A DNA stretch of 64,000 bases, from positions 161,368 to 225,367 of the forward strand of contig CAWISP010000036.1 in assembly GCA_963838775.1 (NCBI GenBank), given 5' to 3'. How positions within the stretch are numbered: position 1 is the first letter of the stretch; every line of letters begins with the position of its first letter. Made by a program: the position numbers and the translations under genes. This document shows positions 19,898 to 29,626 of the stretch, piece after piece. Under the pieces are notes generated by a model. That model had not been told where the DNA came from. It did no database searches and was given only the letters and a program-made list of their open reading frames with translations. The DNA comes from Chersky-840 sp963838775. Its GTDB lineage: Bacteria > Actinomycetota > Acidimicrobiia > Acidimicrobiales > UBA8190.

Positions 19898-21181
19898 CTA
19901 CGGGGCCGGAGCTGACGCCGGGGCCGGGGCCGGCGGGGAGGTGGTCCACCATCCCAGTCGGCCCTTGAGCCGCAGGATGGGCCGCTCGACGAGGAGGTAG
20001 CTGGCGGTGGCCGAGGCGACCGCCAGAGCCAGCACGACGCCGAACGTCTCGGGGAACGACACACGGAACAACTCGCCGGTCCAACGCACGAAGAGGTTGA
20101 GCCAAGCCTGGTGCCACAGGTACACGCCATACGACACGACCCCGAGGGCCGCCACAGGCTTGCATTGCAGCGCCTTGCGGATGATCCCGCGGCGCTTGGG
20201 CCCGAAGACGGCGGGAAGCAGGAGGAAGAAGGCGAACAGCCCGTACAGGAACTCTTGGAGCAGGCCGCGACCGGGTGCGGTGTGTTGGAGTGGGAGCCGG
20301 GACACGCCGATGTGCGCGACCGCCCACAACAGCGCCAGGGCGACCAACCAGCTGGCTCCGGGCAAGATCGGGCTCCACAGCCAGCGCGGTTGCACTTGGC
20401 GGTGCACCACCCAACTGCTCAACACCGCCAGCAGCATGCCGAGGGCAAAGAGGTCGAGGCACGACGGGAGCCAGTCGAGCATGACGTAGGCGAGGGGGGT
20501 GTGCAGGTGGAGGAGCCAGAACCGAAACCCCAGGCCCACCACGAAGAGCCCTGCCACCCCGAGCAGCTCGCGGCGCAGTTGGTGGCGGTCGGAGCGGCGT
20601 CGCAGCACCATCAAGGCCGCGTACAGAGGCAGGACGAGATAGAAGGAGACCTCCGTGCACAACGACCAGGCCTGTGTGATGCCCGTCAGCGCGTGGGACG
20701 GGAAGTAGACCTGGAGCAGTCCGAGGTAGATCAACAACGAATGCCACCCCGGGAGCACCTTGAGGTTGGCATGCATGACGTAGCTCGTCACGACGAACGC
20801 CAGCCAGTAGGCGGGCATGATCCTCAGAAAGCGACGCATCCAGAACTTCCCGACCGACGGCGAGATGGATCCGGCGATGTGTGAGGCCACGAAAGGCCGG
20901 TACAGGAGAAAGCCCGAGATCAAGAAGAACACTGACACACCGATCTCGAACCGGGCCATGTAGATGCCCGCCGACGAGCGGCTCGTAAAACCTGAACCGA
21001 ACGAGGTGTGCACGAGAACCACGAGAATCGCCGCCATGGCGCGCAGGCCGTCGAAACACGGGAAGTGTCGGGGCTGCTCGGGTCCTTGGTGGCGGTTACG
21101 TCGATGCCGTCGCGCCTTGCGCCGGGGCACTATCACCCTGTCCATCGTCGAGAGCCTCGGGCGCGGGACGGGGCGCAACAT
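19898..21181 (-). CDS. Acyltransferase family 3 membrane protein
   Basis: A 427-residue protein of the acyltransferase-3 (OafA/NodX-like) family. The family signature appears early as FPCFDGLRAMAAILVVLVHTSF, with the catalytic-type His in the first helix and Arg-rich segment FWMRRFLRIMPAYWLA after helix 2. About ten helices follow and the end is YGVYLWHQ, LVERPILRLKGR and a Pro/Ala tail. Members O-acylate glycans in the membrane. It is codirectional with, and 44 bp downstream of, the AftD-like gene, suggesting cell-wall glycan acylation. ATG 21181 is the longest start; ATG 21145 is equally possible. Confidence 0.88.
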   Translation of the reverse strand: MLRPVPRPRLSTMDRVIVPRRKARRHRRNRHQGPEQPRHFPCFDGLRAMAAILVVLVHTSFGSGFTSRSSAGIYMARFEIGVSVFFLISGFLLYRPFVASHIAGSISPSVGKFWMRRFLRIMPAYWLAFVVTSYVMHANLKVLPGWHSLLIYLGLLQVYFPSHALTGITQAWSLCTEVSFYLVLPLYAALMVLRRRSDRHQLRRELLGVAGLFVVGLGFRFWLLHLHTPLAYVMLDWLPSCLDLFALGMLLAVLSSWVVHRQVQPRWLWSPILPGASWLVALALLWAVAHIGVSRLPLQHTAPGRGLLQEFLYGLFAFFLLLPAVFGPKRRGIIRKALQCKPVAALGVVSYGVYLWHQAWLNLFVRWTGELFRVSFPETFGVVLALAVASATASYLLVERPILRLKGRLGWWTTSPPAPAPASAPAP

Positions 21182-21225
21182 CGACCATCAACCGGTCGAC
21201 CGTAGCACGCTGCCTTCGCGCCGAG

Positions 21226-24200
21226 TCACATACGGCGAGAGTGTTTTGCGCGCGTGTACGTCCGACCCGATGGCCGCCGAGCGACAGGCGCGTTTTGCGC
21301 ATCGTGCGGTACGACGTCACGGCGGGCTCGACGTTGTCGTACCTCCTGCACCAACGCGTCGGCGGCGAGCGCGCACACAGCCAGCCAGGCCAATGTGCTC
21401 GCCGTCTCGAAGTGGGTCGGCCAGCCGAACTCGGCCAGGTAGTGGAACTTGCTCTGGCCGGTGGTGACCATGTCGTCCACCGCCACGAGCAGACCCACCG
21501 ATCCGATGGCCAGGAGGACGCGCCCATAGGAGAACGCCAGGCCCACGAAGGTGGCCACGCCGACAGGGATACCCGCGGCGGGTGCCACCACCGCCGAGGT
21601 CACCCCCCCAGCCAGCGCCGAGACCAGCAACACCCACAACCAATGCGGCCGTGTCCCCGTAGAGCGCAGGGGGGAGCCGAGCACCGGCGCCTGCTCACCC
21701 ACCCCCCAGTCGCCCGACGGTGAGACCGCAGTTGACACCGCGCCAGGTTTGGCATCAGGGGTCGACGTGACCGGTGACGAACGCGTCGACCACAATGCCG
21801 CTATCCGGACGGCGGCGCGCCCCGAAGCGGGGCCGACCGGCACGGACACGGGCTTGACCGCCGCCTGACGACGACGTCGCCGGGAACGGCGCGGCCAGCA
21901 CGCCAGGACGAGACAGAGCGCCAGGGTGGCGCCCGTGACCACGATGGCCTCGTCGACGAATCGCTGCGGAGTCCACGTCAAGGTGATCACCATGTCGTGC
22001 CCCGGGCTCGGCGGGGTGACGAGCCAACCGTTGGCGTAGCCGTCGATCAGCTGCGAGGCCCCGAGATCCTTGCCTCCGACGACGGCGTGCCAGCCCGCAT
22101 TGGTGCTCTCACCGAGCACCATCCAGAACGGAGCCGTGGGATCGTGCACGACGACCTGTGCGGACGTCGTCGAGGAGTGGACCACCGACACCTCCGGCGC
22201 CGGACCGGGGTCCGTGGGCTCGGCCCGTCCCGACGCAGCGGGGGCGAGGGGGCGGCCCCCGGCGGCGGAGTCCAGGACCAGGCTGTCGATATCGACGTCC
22301 ACCCCCGGCGAGACCCCGGGCTGGGTCTGCAGCTCGTGGGCCCCCGCACCCAGCGTGATTCCGTCGGCGGCGCTACCGCACCCGTGCACCTGGAGGAGAC
22401 CGAGCGACGCCGCGCTCTGGGTCGTCCCGGTGATGCTCACGGGAACCTGCTTGCCGTCCACGGTGAGCAGATCGCTGCGACATGTCCCGGGCAGCGAGGC
22501 GGGTGCAGTCCTCGAACCCGCCACGCCCGGGATGGACACCTCGGCGATCCCGAGGGGCAGATCGATGGGCTTGTTCGAGAATTGGTCGAGATCGGTGACG
22601 GGACGGACCGTGTCGAACGTGACCCGCAGGCGCGAACCCGTAAGAGCGGGGAAGGAGACATTCACGGTTTGTGTCGTCCACGGGGTCGAGCTGTCGGCCA
22701 GCGCCGGGAGACCGACCGTGCGGGTTGTGCCGTCGGCGCTGATCGTGACGGAGGTGGGCACCGAATGCTTTCCGTCGGTCACGATGGCCATCGAGAGGTG
22801 GTCGAAGGTGATCGGCTTGGCGACGTTGTACTCGAGCCAATTGCCCGCCTGCGGGCCCAGGCCGGGGCTCCAGACGGTGGCGAGGCTGCCGTCGAGCGTC
22901 GACGAGGCGCGGTCCTGGATGTCGCCGGGCAACCGACCCGAAGAGTAGGCGGCGAGGACCCCCGGGACCGTCGTCCCGAGCAATTTGTCGATCACGTCGT
23001 CGGGGATCAACGGTGAGAGCTCGGCGGTGCCGCTCACGGAGAACGTGCGCGCCGTCGGAAGCGTGAAGGAGCGGGCGATGTCCACCTCGGGATCGGTGCG
23101 GGGCGGTACCGGTGCCACGCGGTCCCTCGTCATGAGCAACGTGAGGCGGTGTGACGCCGAGGACGGCCCCGCCGCGGTGAGGAGGTCCTCGGGCATCCGG
23201 ATGACCTCGTGGACCTGTTGGCCTGAGACTCGCACCTCGGCGAAGCCGACCCCTGATTGTCCGCCATAGGAAACGAGCGTCCCCGTGTTCGTGGCATCGA
23301 TCGTGATCTGCAAGGTCGTGAACGACCGTGACGGAAACGTGACGGTCTGTCCGGCCGCGGTGCGGGACGTGGCGCCGAGCTTCTCGGTGACCGCATGACC
23401 GCCGTCGAAGCGCAGGGTGACGCGGGTGATCCATCGGTTACGCGGGCCGTACAGGGGCTGGACGAGATTGACCTGGTCCGTCGAGACGGGGTGGGCCAAT
23501 GTGATGCGCAGGTATTGACCGATGGGGTTGTCGAAGGCGGCCACGGTCCACGCCGTGCGCAGGTTGCCGTCCATGGCCTGGTCGGGTCGGTTCTCGGGTG
23601 TATAGGTGATGGAGTTGCCATAGCCACTGGCTTCGACGCTCTTGACGCCCTCCTCCAGGGCCACGGTCTGGCTGGCGGTGCCGGCCCGGGCCGGGAAGGG
23701 CGAGGTCCGTACGTCGCGGTCGTCGGGAACGAGGGCTTTCTCGCCGGCCATCTCGGTGTACCCGAAGTTGTCGCGCACCGTACCGACCTGCTCGGCGCGC
23801 TTGCGATTGCTGTCGGTCACCACCAGATCGGCGCCTTGGCTCAGGGCGAGTTGCAAGCCGGCGGGGTTGGTGGCAAACGAGGGCGAGTACAAGACCGTGG
23901 CCTGCGCGTCGAGGAGACCGGCGCCGGCCGCCGCCACCAGCCCGCTCCCGTCCCCGTCCACCAGCAACGGGTGGGACGCGCTCTCGGCGCGCAAGATGGG
24001 ACGGGCGTCGGGAACGGGGAACACCGCCACCGGCGGTGGGTACGGCGCACCGTGAGGAAGGCCGAGCTCGGTCTCGTCGATCAACGGGTACTTCACGGGT
24101 GGGGCGGCGGTCACCGCCGGGTTGCCGAACGCGACCGGGGCGCTGAGACCCGATGGGGTCGGGCTGAGTGTCTGCCACAACGCTCGTGGACGCGGGGTGT

Positions 24201-25896
24201 CGTAGTGCTCGTAGGCCAGGTCCGATTGGACGACCAGATCACCTGCGCTCATGATGCGCGCCATGGGCGCCAGGGCGCTCGGATCGACGGTGCCCTCCTG
24301 CACCTGCTCGTCGAGGGCGGTGAGCAGGTTCGACGATCCTGTCGAACCGTAAGGCACGAGACCCCGGTCGACCTCGGGACGCGTCATGAGCCCGGGCAGC
24401 ACCGGATCGAGCGTGGATCCCCACCGGTAGGTGGCGAAATCGATGCCCGGTTCGGTGAGCACGCGCGTCTGCGCCGCGCCGGGCTGGTCGTCGAGGAACT
24501 TCGCCGCATCGGTCCAGTACGAGGGCACCTGCTCCGGACGCGACCAGCTGGTGGTGACGAACTGGCCCGTCCACAAGGCGGGCAGGTCGGCGGCGACGAG
24601 CCCCATCACAGCCACGGCAGAGATGGCGCCCGCCACCTTCCACCGTCGTGCCAACGCGGCGACACCAGCCCCCAGGAGCACAGCGATGCCCAGAATGACC
24701 AGCGGCGTGGCGCGGTTGGTGCTGCGCAGCGCGAGTCCCGCCGTCGAGTCCGACGAGCTGGCCTTGATGACACGTCCGAGCGGGGACGGGTCCGAGAGGG
24801 GGTGGACGCTGACGGCAAGGATCGTGCCCACCACGATGAGCGCGACGAAATAGGCGCGCTCGCGCCATCGCACCAAGAACGCGGCCAGGAATGCGAAGGC
24901 GGGAACGGCGAAGCTCACCGCCAGCAACCACAGCGACGTCATGTACGGTCCCGCCGTCGGCAGGTACAGACCCAGCTTGTCCACTCCGTAGAAGAACCAG
25001 TAGCCGAGCCCGCGCAGGGTCTCCGACGCCAGGCTGGTGCGGGCCACGGTGGGGATCGATTCGGTGTCCCGCAGGATGTTGCCCAGGTAGGCCCCCTCCA
25101 CGCTGAGCCCCACGATCCACCATGCGCACGCCGCCAGGCTGAGCACGGTGACCTTGACCGCCGTCGACAGGGCGCGTCCCCACCGGACCCGGCCCGTCAC
25201 GAGCTCCCACACCACCCACAGCAGGGGACCCACGCCGACGAAGATCAACGAGGCGGCGTTGGTGCTGCCGACCAGCGCCACGACAAGAGCGAAGAAGGCC
25301 GGGTAGCGCCAGCCTCCCACTCGCAGCGCCCGGGCGATGGTGGCGAGCATCCACGGCAAGCCGACCCAGGGGAGAAGGAGGACCGACTCGCGCGCCTCGT
25401 ACTGCACGACGTAGGGCGACAACATGTAGGCGAGTGCCCCCACCATCGCGCCCAGGCCCCCCAGCGTGGCCATGTCGAGCGATCCGGTGCCCCGTTCCCC
25501 CGTGGCCGGCGACAGCGTGCGCAGCAGGTAGAGGACGCCGGCGCCGGCGAGGAAGAGGAGACTCCCGGTCCACAGCCTCTGGGCCACCCACGTCGGCACG
25601 CCGAGCACGTGCATGAGCGCGTAATAGGGGCCCATGGGCAGCAGATAGCCGATGTACTCGTGGGTGACCGATCCCATGGCGAGATCGGGGTCCCACATGG
25701 AAGCCGAAACCGACAGCCAGCGGACCGGATCGAGATAGAGGTAGGCCTTCGTGTCCGCCCCCACCCGGCCCGGGGCGGTGAGGAGCAGGGGGATGTAGGC
25801 CACCGCGGCCAGGACCAGGTGAGCCACCCAGGTGGCCACGCTCCGGCGCCCGGAGCGTGGCGGGTGCGTGTTCGTGGGCGGGCGAGTTTCGGTCAC
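21226..25896 (-). CDS. AftD-like alpha-(1->3)-arabinofuranosyltransferase
   Basis: A 1556-residue membrane giant of the AftD family, close to the length of mycobacterial AftD. The N-terminal GT-C core (residues 20-450) has GADTKAYLYLDP at 47-58, the loop expected to carry the catalytic acid, and SLASETLRGLGYWFFYG. The DUF3367-type middle follows, then two discoidin-like carbohydrate-binding modules (around AMDGNLRTAWT and TLDGSLATVWSPG), and a C-terminal helix pair. Family members branch arabinan in the wall using decaprenyl-phospho-arabinose. It is intact, unlike its paralog at 4926-9476. GTG 25896 is used, 128 bp from the divergent MFS gene. Confidence 0.88.
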   Translation of the reverse strand: MTETRPPTNTHPPRSGRRSVATWVAHLVLAAVAYIPLLLTAPGRVGADTKAYLYLDPVRWLSVSASMWDPDLAMGSVTHEYIGYLLPMGPYYALMHVLGVPTWVAQRLWTGSLLFLAGAGVLYLLRTLSPATGERGTGSLDMATLGGLGAMVGALAYMLSPYVVQYEARESVLLLPWVGLPWMLATIARALRVGGWRYPAFFALVVALVGSTNAASLIFVGVGPLLWVVWELVTGRVRWGRALSTAVKVTVLSLAACAWWIVGLSVEGAYLGNILRDTESIPTVARTSLASETLRGLGYWFFYGVDKLGLYLPTAGPYMTSLWLLAVSFAVPAFAFLAAFLVRWRERAYFVALIVVGTILAVSVHPLSDPSPLGRVIKASSSDSTAGLALRSTNRATPLVILGIAVLLGAGVAALARRWKVAGAISAVAVMGLVAADLPALWTGQFVTTSWSRPEQVPSYWTDAAKFLDDQPGAAQTRVLTEPGIDFATYRWGSTLDPVLPGLMTRPEVDRGLVPYGSTGSSNLLTALDEQVQEGTVDPSALAPMARIMSAGDLVVQSDLAYEHYDTPRPRALWQTLSPTPSGLSAPVAFGNPAVTAAPPVKYPLIDETELGLPHGAPYPPPVAVFPVPDARPILRAESASHPLLVDGDGSGLVAAAGAGLLDAQATVLYSPSFATNPAGLQLALSQGADLVVTDSNRKRAEQVGTVRDNFGYTEMAGEKALVPDDRDVRTSPFPARAGTASQTVALEEGVKSVEASGYGNSITYTPENRPDQAMDGNLRTAWTVAAFDNPIGQYLRITLAHPVSTDQVNLVQPLYGPRNRWITRVTLRFDGGHAVTEKLGATSRTAAGQTVTFPSRSFTTLQITIDATNTGTLVSYGGQSGVGFAEVRVSGQQVHEVIRMPEDLLTAAGPSSASHRLTLLMTRDRVAPVPPRTDPEVDIARSFTLPTARTFSVSGTAELSPLIPDDVIDKLLGTTVPGVLAAYSSGRLPGDIQDRASSTLDGSLATVWSPGLGPQAGNWLEYNVAKPITFDHLSMAIVTDGKHSVPTSVTISADGTTRTVGLPALADSSTPWTTQTVNVSFPALTGSRLRVTFDTVRPVTDLDQFSNKPIDLPLGIAEVSIPGVAGSRTAPASLPGTCRSDLLTVDGKQVPVSITGTTQSAASLGLLQVHGCGSAADGITLGAGAHELQTQPGVSPGVDVDIDSLVLDSAAGGRPLAPAASGRAEPTDPGPAPEVSVVHSSTTSAQVVVHDPTAPFWMVLGESTNAGWHAVVGGKDLGASQLIDGYANGWLVTPPSPGHDMVITLTWTPQRFVDEAIVVTGATLALCLVLACWPRRSRRRRRQAAVKPVSVPVGPASGRAAVRIAALWSTRSSPVTSTPDAKPGAVSTAVSPSGDWGVGEQAPVLGSPLRSTGTRPHWLWVLLVSALAGGVTSAVVAPAAGIPVGVATFVGLAFSYGRVLLAIGSVGLLVAVDDMVTTGQSKFHYLAEFGWPTHFETASTLAWLAVCALAADALVQEVRQRRARRDVVPHDAQNAPVARRPSGRTYTRAKHSRRM

Positions 25897-26024
25897 AAGA
25901 CGAAGGGCTCCGCCACCCTTGGACCCGAGCTGAGTGCCGGGGCGGCGGAGGGCAGCCTACGAGGTGCTCGCCGGCACCGGAGGCCACACCTTCGGTGGGT
26001 GATGGGCACCGTAGAGACGCGTCC

Positions 26025-27338
26025 GTGAAGTCAGATGCTCAGGCGTGTAGAACGGACCGGATCGCCACTCCTAACCGATCCGAGCACGAGTTCGGGCTGC
26101 GCTCCTGGTCCGATCCGGCCGTTGTGGCGGTGGCGTTCATGGCCCTCGCCTCGGGCTTCGGCCAATTCGGAGCCGTCGCCGCGCTGGGCGACGTGGCCCA
26201 GCACTTCGGGCGGGTCGTGCACGGGAATTCCATCGCCGACCAAGCCGGCCTATCCGCCACCGAGCTCGGGGTCGGCCTGGCCATCTTGCGCCTCGCTTCG
26301 TTGGGCGGGTTACCTCTGTCGAGCCTGGCCGACCGCATCGGACGCCGCACCATCTTGGTGGCGACGTGCGCGCTGGGCCTTGCCTTCACCGTCCTGGCCG
26401 CCTTGAGTCCCGGGTACTGGTGGTTCGTCGTCATCTTCGCCCTGGGCCGCCCCCTGCTCAGTGCCACCAACGCCGTGGCTCAGGTGAGTGCGGCCGAGGA
26501 AACGGCCTCGTCGGACCGGGCCAAGGCAATCGCCCTCATCGCCGCTGGGTACGGAGTGGGCACCGGTCTGACGGCGGTGATCAACGGCCTGTGGAAGTCG
26601 ACGCTCGGGTTCCGGGGCCTGTTCGCACTCTCGGTGGTCCCCTTGGCGGCGATCTTCTTCATCCAGCGGTGGCTGGTCGAATCGGACCGGTTCAAGGCGG
26701 TGGCGGCGGCCGGCGAACACCCCATTCCAGTATTCGGCGCCATCGCCCCTCCGTACCGACGGCGCCTGCTCACGGTGGCGTCGATCGCGTTCGCGGTGGG
26801 TGTCGTCACCGGCCCCGCCAACAGCTTCATCTTCGTGTACGCGCAGAACGTGCTCAAGATCTCGGGCGCTGTCACCGCCGCCATGGTCGTGGTGGCCTCG
26901 GTGTTCGGACTGTCAGGCCTGCTGCTGGGGCGGCTCCTGGCCGACCGTTTCGGTCGCCGCCCGACAGGGGCGTTGGCCATGCTCGCCATGGCGATCACGG
27001 GCGTCTTCACCTACAGCGGATCGAAGACGGCGTTGCTCGTCGGGTATGAGCTCGCCGTGTTCTGCGCGTCGACGTTCGCTCCCGCCGCCGGCGCGCTCGC
27101 CAACGAGTTGTTTCCCACATCGGTGCGGGCATCGGTCGCCGGTTGGAACGTGGCCGCCGGCGTGGTCGGCGCCGTCGTGGGACTCGTCGCCTTCGGCGCC
27201 ATCGCCGAGGTCGGTAACCGCTTCGCGGTGGGGGCCGAGGTGACGTTCCTCCCTGTCGTCCTGGCCACGGCGCTGTTCGGGCTGCTCCCCGAGACCAGGG
27301 GGCACGAACCCGAGGATCTGTGGCCCGAAGAGGCCTGA
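26025..27338 (+). CDS. MFS transporter (sugar/metabolite-type, 12 helices)
   Basis: A 437-residue major facilitator. The loop 2-3 signature appears as SSLADRIGRRTILV and its second-half counterpart as GRLLADRFGRRPTGA. The end (LLPETRGHEPEDL) carries the PETRG motif typical of the sugar-porter/metabolite branch. GTG 26025 is chosen as it leaves a 35-residue cytosolic lead before helix 1; the frame remains open back to 25857 but that part overlaps the divergent AftD-like gene. The substrate is unknown. Confidence 0.87.
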   Translation: MKSDAQACRTDRIATPNRSEHEFGLRSWSDPAVVAVAFMALASGFGQFGAVAALGDVAQHFGRVVHGNSIADQAGLSATELGVGLAILRLASLGGLPLSSLADRIGRRTILVATCALGLAFTVLAALSPGYWWFVVIFALGRPLLSATNAVAQVSAAEETASSDRAKAIALIAAGYGVGTGLTAVINGLWKSTLGFRGLFALSVVPLAAIFFIQRWLVESDRFKAVAAAGEHPIPVFGAIAPPYRRRLLTVASIAFAVGVVTGPANSFIFVYAQNVLKISGAVTAAMVVVASVFGLSGLLLGRLLADRFGRRPTGALAMLAMAITGVFTYSGSKTALLVGYELAVFCASTFAPAAGALANELFPTSVRASVAGWNVAAGVVGAVVGLVAFGAIAEVGNRFAVGAEVTFLPVVLATALFGLLPETRGHEPEDLWPEEA

Positions 27339-27367
27339 GGACGGGACCAGGGGCTACCGTCGGCGTG

Positions 27368-28072
27368 ATGGAGCTCACCGACGCGCTGCGCACGACCGGG
27401 GCCGTGCGTGATTTCCTGAGCCTGCCCGTCAGCGATGACGTCGTCTACCGCGTGCTCGACACAGCCCGTTTCGCGCCCAGTGGAGGAAACCGCCAGGCGT
27501 GGCGCGTCGTCATCGTGCGCGACCACGCGTTGCGGACGACACTGCGGGACCTGTACCTGCCGGGCTGGTACCAGTACCTGGCGCAGAGTGCGGCCGGGCT
27601 GGTGCCATGGGCACCGATCACCGACCACGACGCCGAAGAGCGAGCGATCGAAGGTGCCGGAGCCATGGCTGCCGCGGCCGCGACCGGACCCGGGGGGTTC
27701 GCGGAGAATCTCGACACGGTGCCGGTGCTCATCCTGGTGCTGGCCGACCTCCGCAAGTTGGCAAGCGTCGACCGCGGTTTCGACCGCTACACCTTGGTCG
27801 GGGGTGCCTCGGTGTACCCCTTCGTCTGGAGCTTGCTCCTGGCGGCGCGCGCCGAGGGGCTGGCCGGGGTGATGACCACCATGGTGGTGAGGCGTGAAGT
27901 CGAGGTGCGCGCCGCCTTCGCGGTCCCCGATCACATGGCGGTCGCGGCGCTGGTGGCGCTCGGTCGCCCCGTGCGTCAACCGACCCGGCTCACACGCCAC
28001 TGCGTCGAGGACTTCACGACGGTCGACCGCTTCGACGGACCCGCTCTGCGGGTCCGCCCCGACCCCGGCTAG
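27368..28072 (+). CDS. Nitroreductase family FMN oxidoreductase
   Basis: A 234-residue protein with the nitroreductase fold. The FMN-binding N-terminal motif is TGAVRDFLSLPVSDD (Arg about 14), followed by ARFAPSGGNRQAWRVVIV, and later VGGASVYPFVWSLLLAARAEGLAG, all in the expected order. Members reduce nitro groups, quinones or enones with NAD(P)H. ATG 27368 lies 29 bp after the MFS stop, so the two may be co-transcribed. The substrate is not predictable. Confidence 0.87.
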   Translation: MELTDALRTTGAVRDFLSLPVSDDVVYRVLDTARFAPSGGNRQAWRVVIVRDHALRTTLRDLYLPGWYQYLAQSAAGLVPWAPITDHDAEERAIEGAGAMAAAAATGPGGFAENLDTVPVLILVLADLRKLASVDRGFDRYTLVGGASVYPFVWSLLLAARAEGLAGVMTTMVVRREVEVRAAFAVPDHMAVAALVALGRPVRQPTRLTRHCVEDFTTVDRFDGPALRVRPDPG

Positions 28073-28089
28073 GCCTGGAACCCGTCACC

Positions 28090-28572
28090 GTGCCACGACG
28101 TGCGACGCGGCTTTTCGAGTTCCGGGTGGAAGACACCTCCGAGGTGGTAGGGGTCATGGACGAGCTTGCCGCCGCCCACGACGGCTGGCTCAACCTCCAC
28201 CCCGAGGTCCGACCCGAGGACGAACCACCTCCCCGGTCCGGGTTGACGACGCTCCTGGCGGGGCCGATTCACGATGTACCGGTGTGCACCTGGGTGGCGG
28301 GCAAGGCCACGGCGCGTGGCCCACTCCCGGACTCGATCGGGGTGCAGCATGCCGCTGGTGAACGGGTGCGCCTGCGACTGGTCACGGCCGGTGTCGCAGT
28401 CCCCGAGGGCTGGCGGATCGTGCAGGACCATCCTCGTCGTGGGCTGATCGTGACCCCCGCCCCCGATACCTCCCACCACGATGTCCTGGCCTGGACACTG
28501 GAAGCAGGCGCGGCGTTGAGCGCCGTCCGACTCAGCGGGGAGTGGCGCGCCGAGGTGCACCTTCATCTGTGA
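28090..28572 (+). CDS. Hypothetical protein, 160 residues
   Basis: I do not recognise this protein. It starts with a basic stretch (PRRATRLFEF) and has mixed alpha/beta composition with no signal peptide, membrane helix or cysteine cluster. WLNLHPEVRPEDEPPPRSG and VPVCTWVAGKATARGPLPDSIG are distinctive segments that could be used for searching. GTG 28090 begins 17 bp after the nitroreductase stop, suggesting a shared transcript. A homology search is needed to say whether it is conserved. Confidence 0.6.
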   Translation: MPRRATRLFEFRVEDTSEVVGVMDELAAAHDGWLNLHPEVRPEDEPPPRSGLTTLLAGPIHDVPVCTWVAGKATARGPLPDSIGVQHAAGERVRLRLVTAGVAVPEGWRIVQDHPRRGLIVTPAPDTSHHDVLAWTLEAGAALSAVRLSGEWRAEVHLHL

Positions 28573-28627
28573 ACACCCCTCCGTGAACGCCACCTCCCCC
28601 CACGCCGCCTGCCGGTAGCCTGCAGCG

Positions 28628-29620
28628 ATGCCGCCCATCCGCATCGGTGTCCTCGGCGCGGCGAGGATCGCGCCAGCCGCCATCGTTCGCCCCGCCCGGA
28701 ACGTCGATGGCGCCGACGTCGTCGCCGTGGCGGCACGCGACCCATCGAGGGCGGAGGCGTTTGCGGCCAAGCACGGCATCCCCCGTGTGATCGCCTCGTA
28801 CGAGGACCTCGTCGGTGACCCCGACATCGATGCCGTGTACAACCCCCTTCCCAACGGTCTCCACGGCCAATGGACCATGGCGGCGACCGCGGCGGGGAAG
28901 CACGTGCTGTGCGAGAAGCCCTTCACCGCCAATGCGCACGAGGCTCGGGCCGTGGCCGCGGCGATTCCGGCCGGCGTCGTCGTGATGGAGGCGTTTCATT
29001 ACCGCTACCACCCGGTGTTCATGCGGGCGCGCCAGCTTCTCGACGAGGGAGCCGTGGGTGCGGTGCAGCGGGTCGAGACGGCGCTGTGTTTCCCACTGCC
29101 GATGTTCAACGACATCCGCTACCGGCTGGAGTTGGCCGGTGGGGCCACCATGGACGCAGGGTGCTACGCGATCCATATGGCTCGCCACCTCGTCGGGGCC
29201 GAGCCCGAGGTCGTTTCTGCTTGTGCCAAGCTCCGATCACCGGGCGTCGATCGCGCCATGGAGGCAGAGGTCCGCTTCCCGGGCGGTCCGACCGGGAAGA
29301 TCACGTGCTCGATGTGGTCGAGACGGTTGCTCCACGTCGGTTTCCGGGTCGACGGTGACGCCGGTGTGCTTCGAGTGTTCAACCCCGCCGGACCCAACAT
29401 CTACCACCGCCTGTCGGTGCGCGGTCGCGGGGACCACGTGGTGGAACACCTGAGCCGGCGTCCGACCTACGAGTTCCAACTGGAGGCGTTCTGCCGTGCC
29501 GTGGTGGCGGGGGAGCGGCCCTTGACCGATCCGACCGACGCCATCGCCAACATGGACGTGATCGACGCCGTCTACCGCGGCGCCGGGCTCGAGCCCCGAC
29601 GCCCCACGGGCGCCGCCTGA
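28628..29620 (+). CDS. Gfo/Idh/MocA family oxidoreductase
   Basis: A 330-residue NAD(P)-dependent dehydrogenase. The N-terminal Rossmann fold has IGVLGAARIAP and VVAVAARDPSRAEAFA. The family motif GKHVLCEKPFTANAHEA includes the conserved EKP lysine (about residue 97). The C-terminal alpha/beta domain has DAGCYAIHMARHLVG with the catalytic-region His. Members oxidise sugars, inositols or pyrroles. The neighbours do not define a substrate. It converges with the flavoprotein gene, with six bases between stops. Confidence 0.9.
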   Translation: MPPIRIGVLGAARIAPAAIVRPARNVDGADVVAVAARDPSRAEAFAAKHGIPRVIASYEDLVGDPDIDAVYNPLPNGLHGQWTMAATAAGKHVLCEKPFTANAHEARAVAAAIPAGVVVMEAFHYRYHPVFMRARQLLDEGAVGAVQRVETALCFPLPMFNDIRYRLELAGGATMDAGCYAIHMARHLVGAEPEVVSACAKLRSPGVDRAMEAEVRFPGGPTGKITCSMWSRRLLHVGFRVDGDAGVLRVFNPAGPNIYHRLSVRGRGDHVVEHLSRRPTYEFQLEAFCRAVVAGERPLTDPTDAIANMDVIDAVYRGAGLEPRRPTGAA

Positions 29621-29626
29621 TTCGCC

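Noticed and set aside
23395..26028. 877-codon plus-strand open frame
   Set aside because: It is the antisense shadow of the intact AftD-like gene, a common artefact at this GC content.
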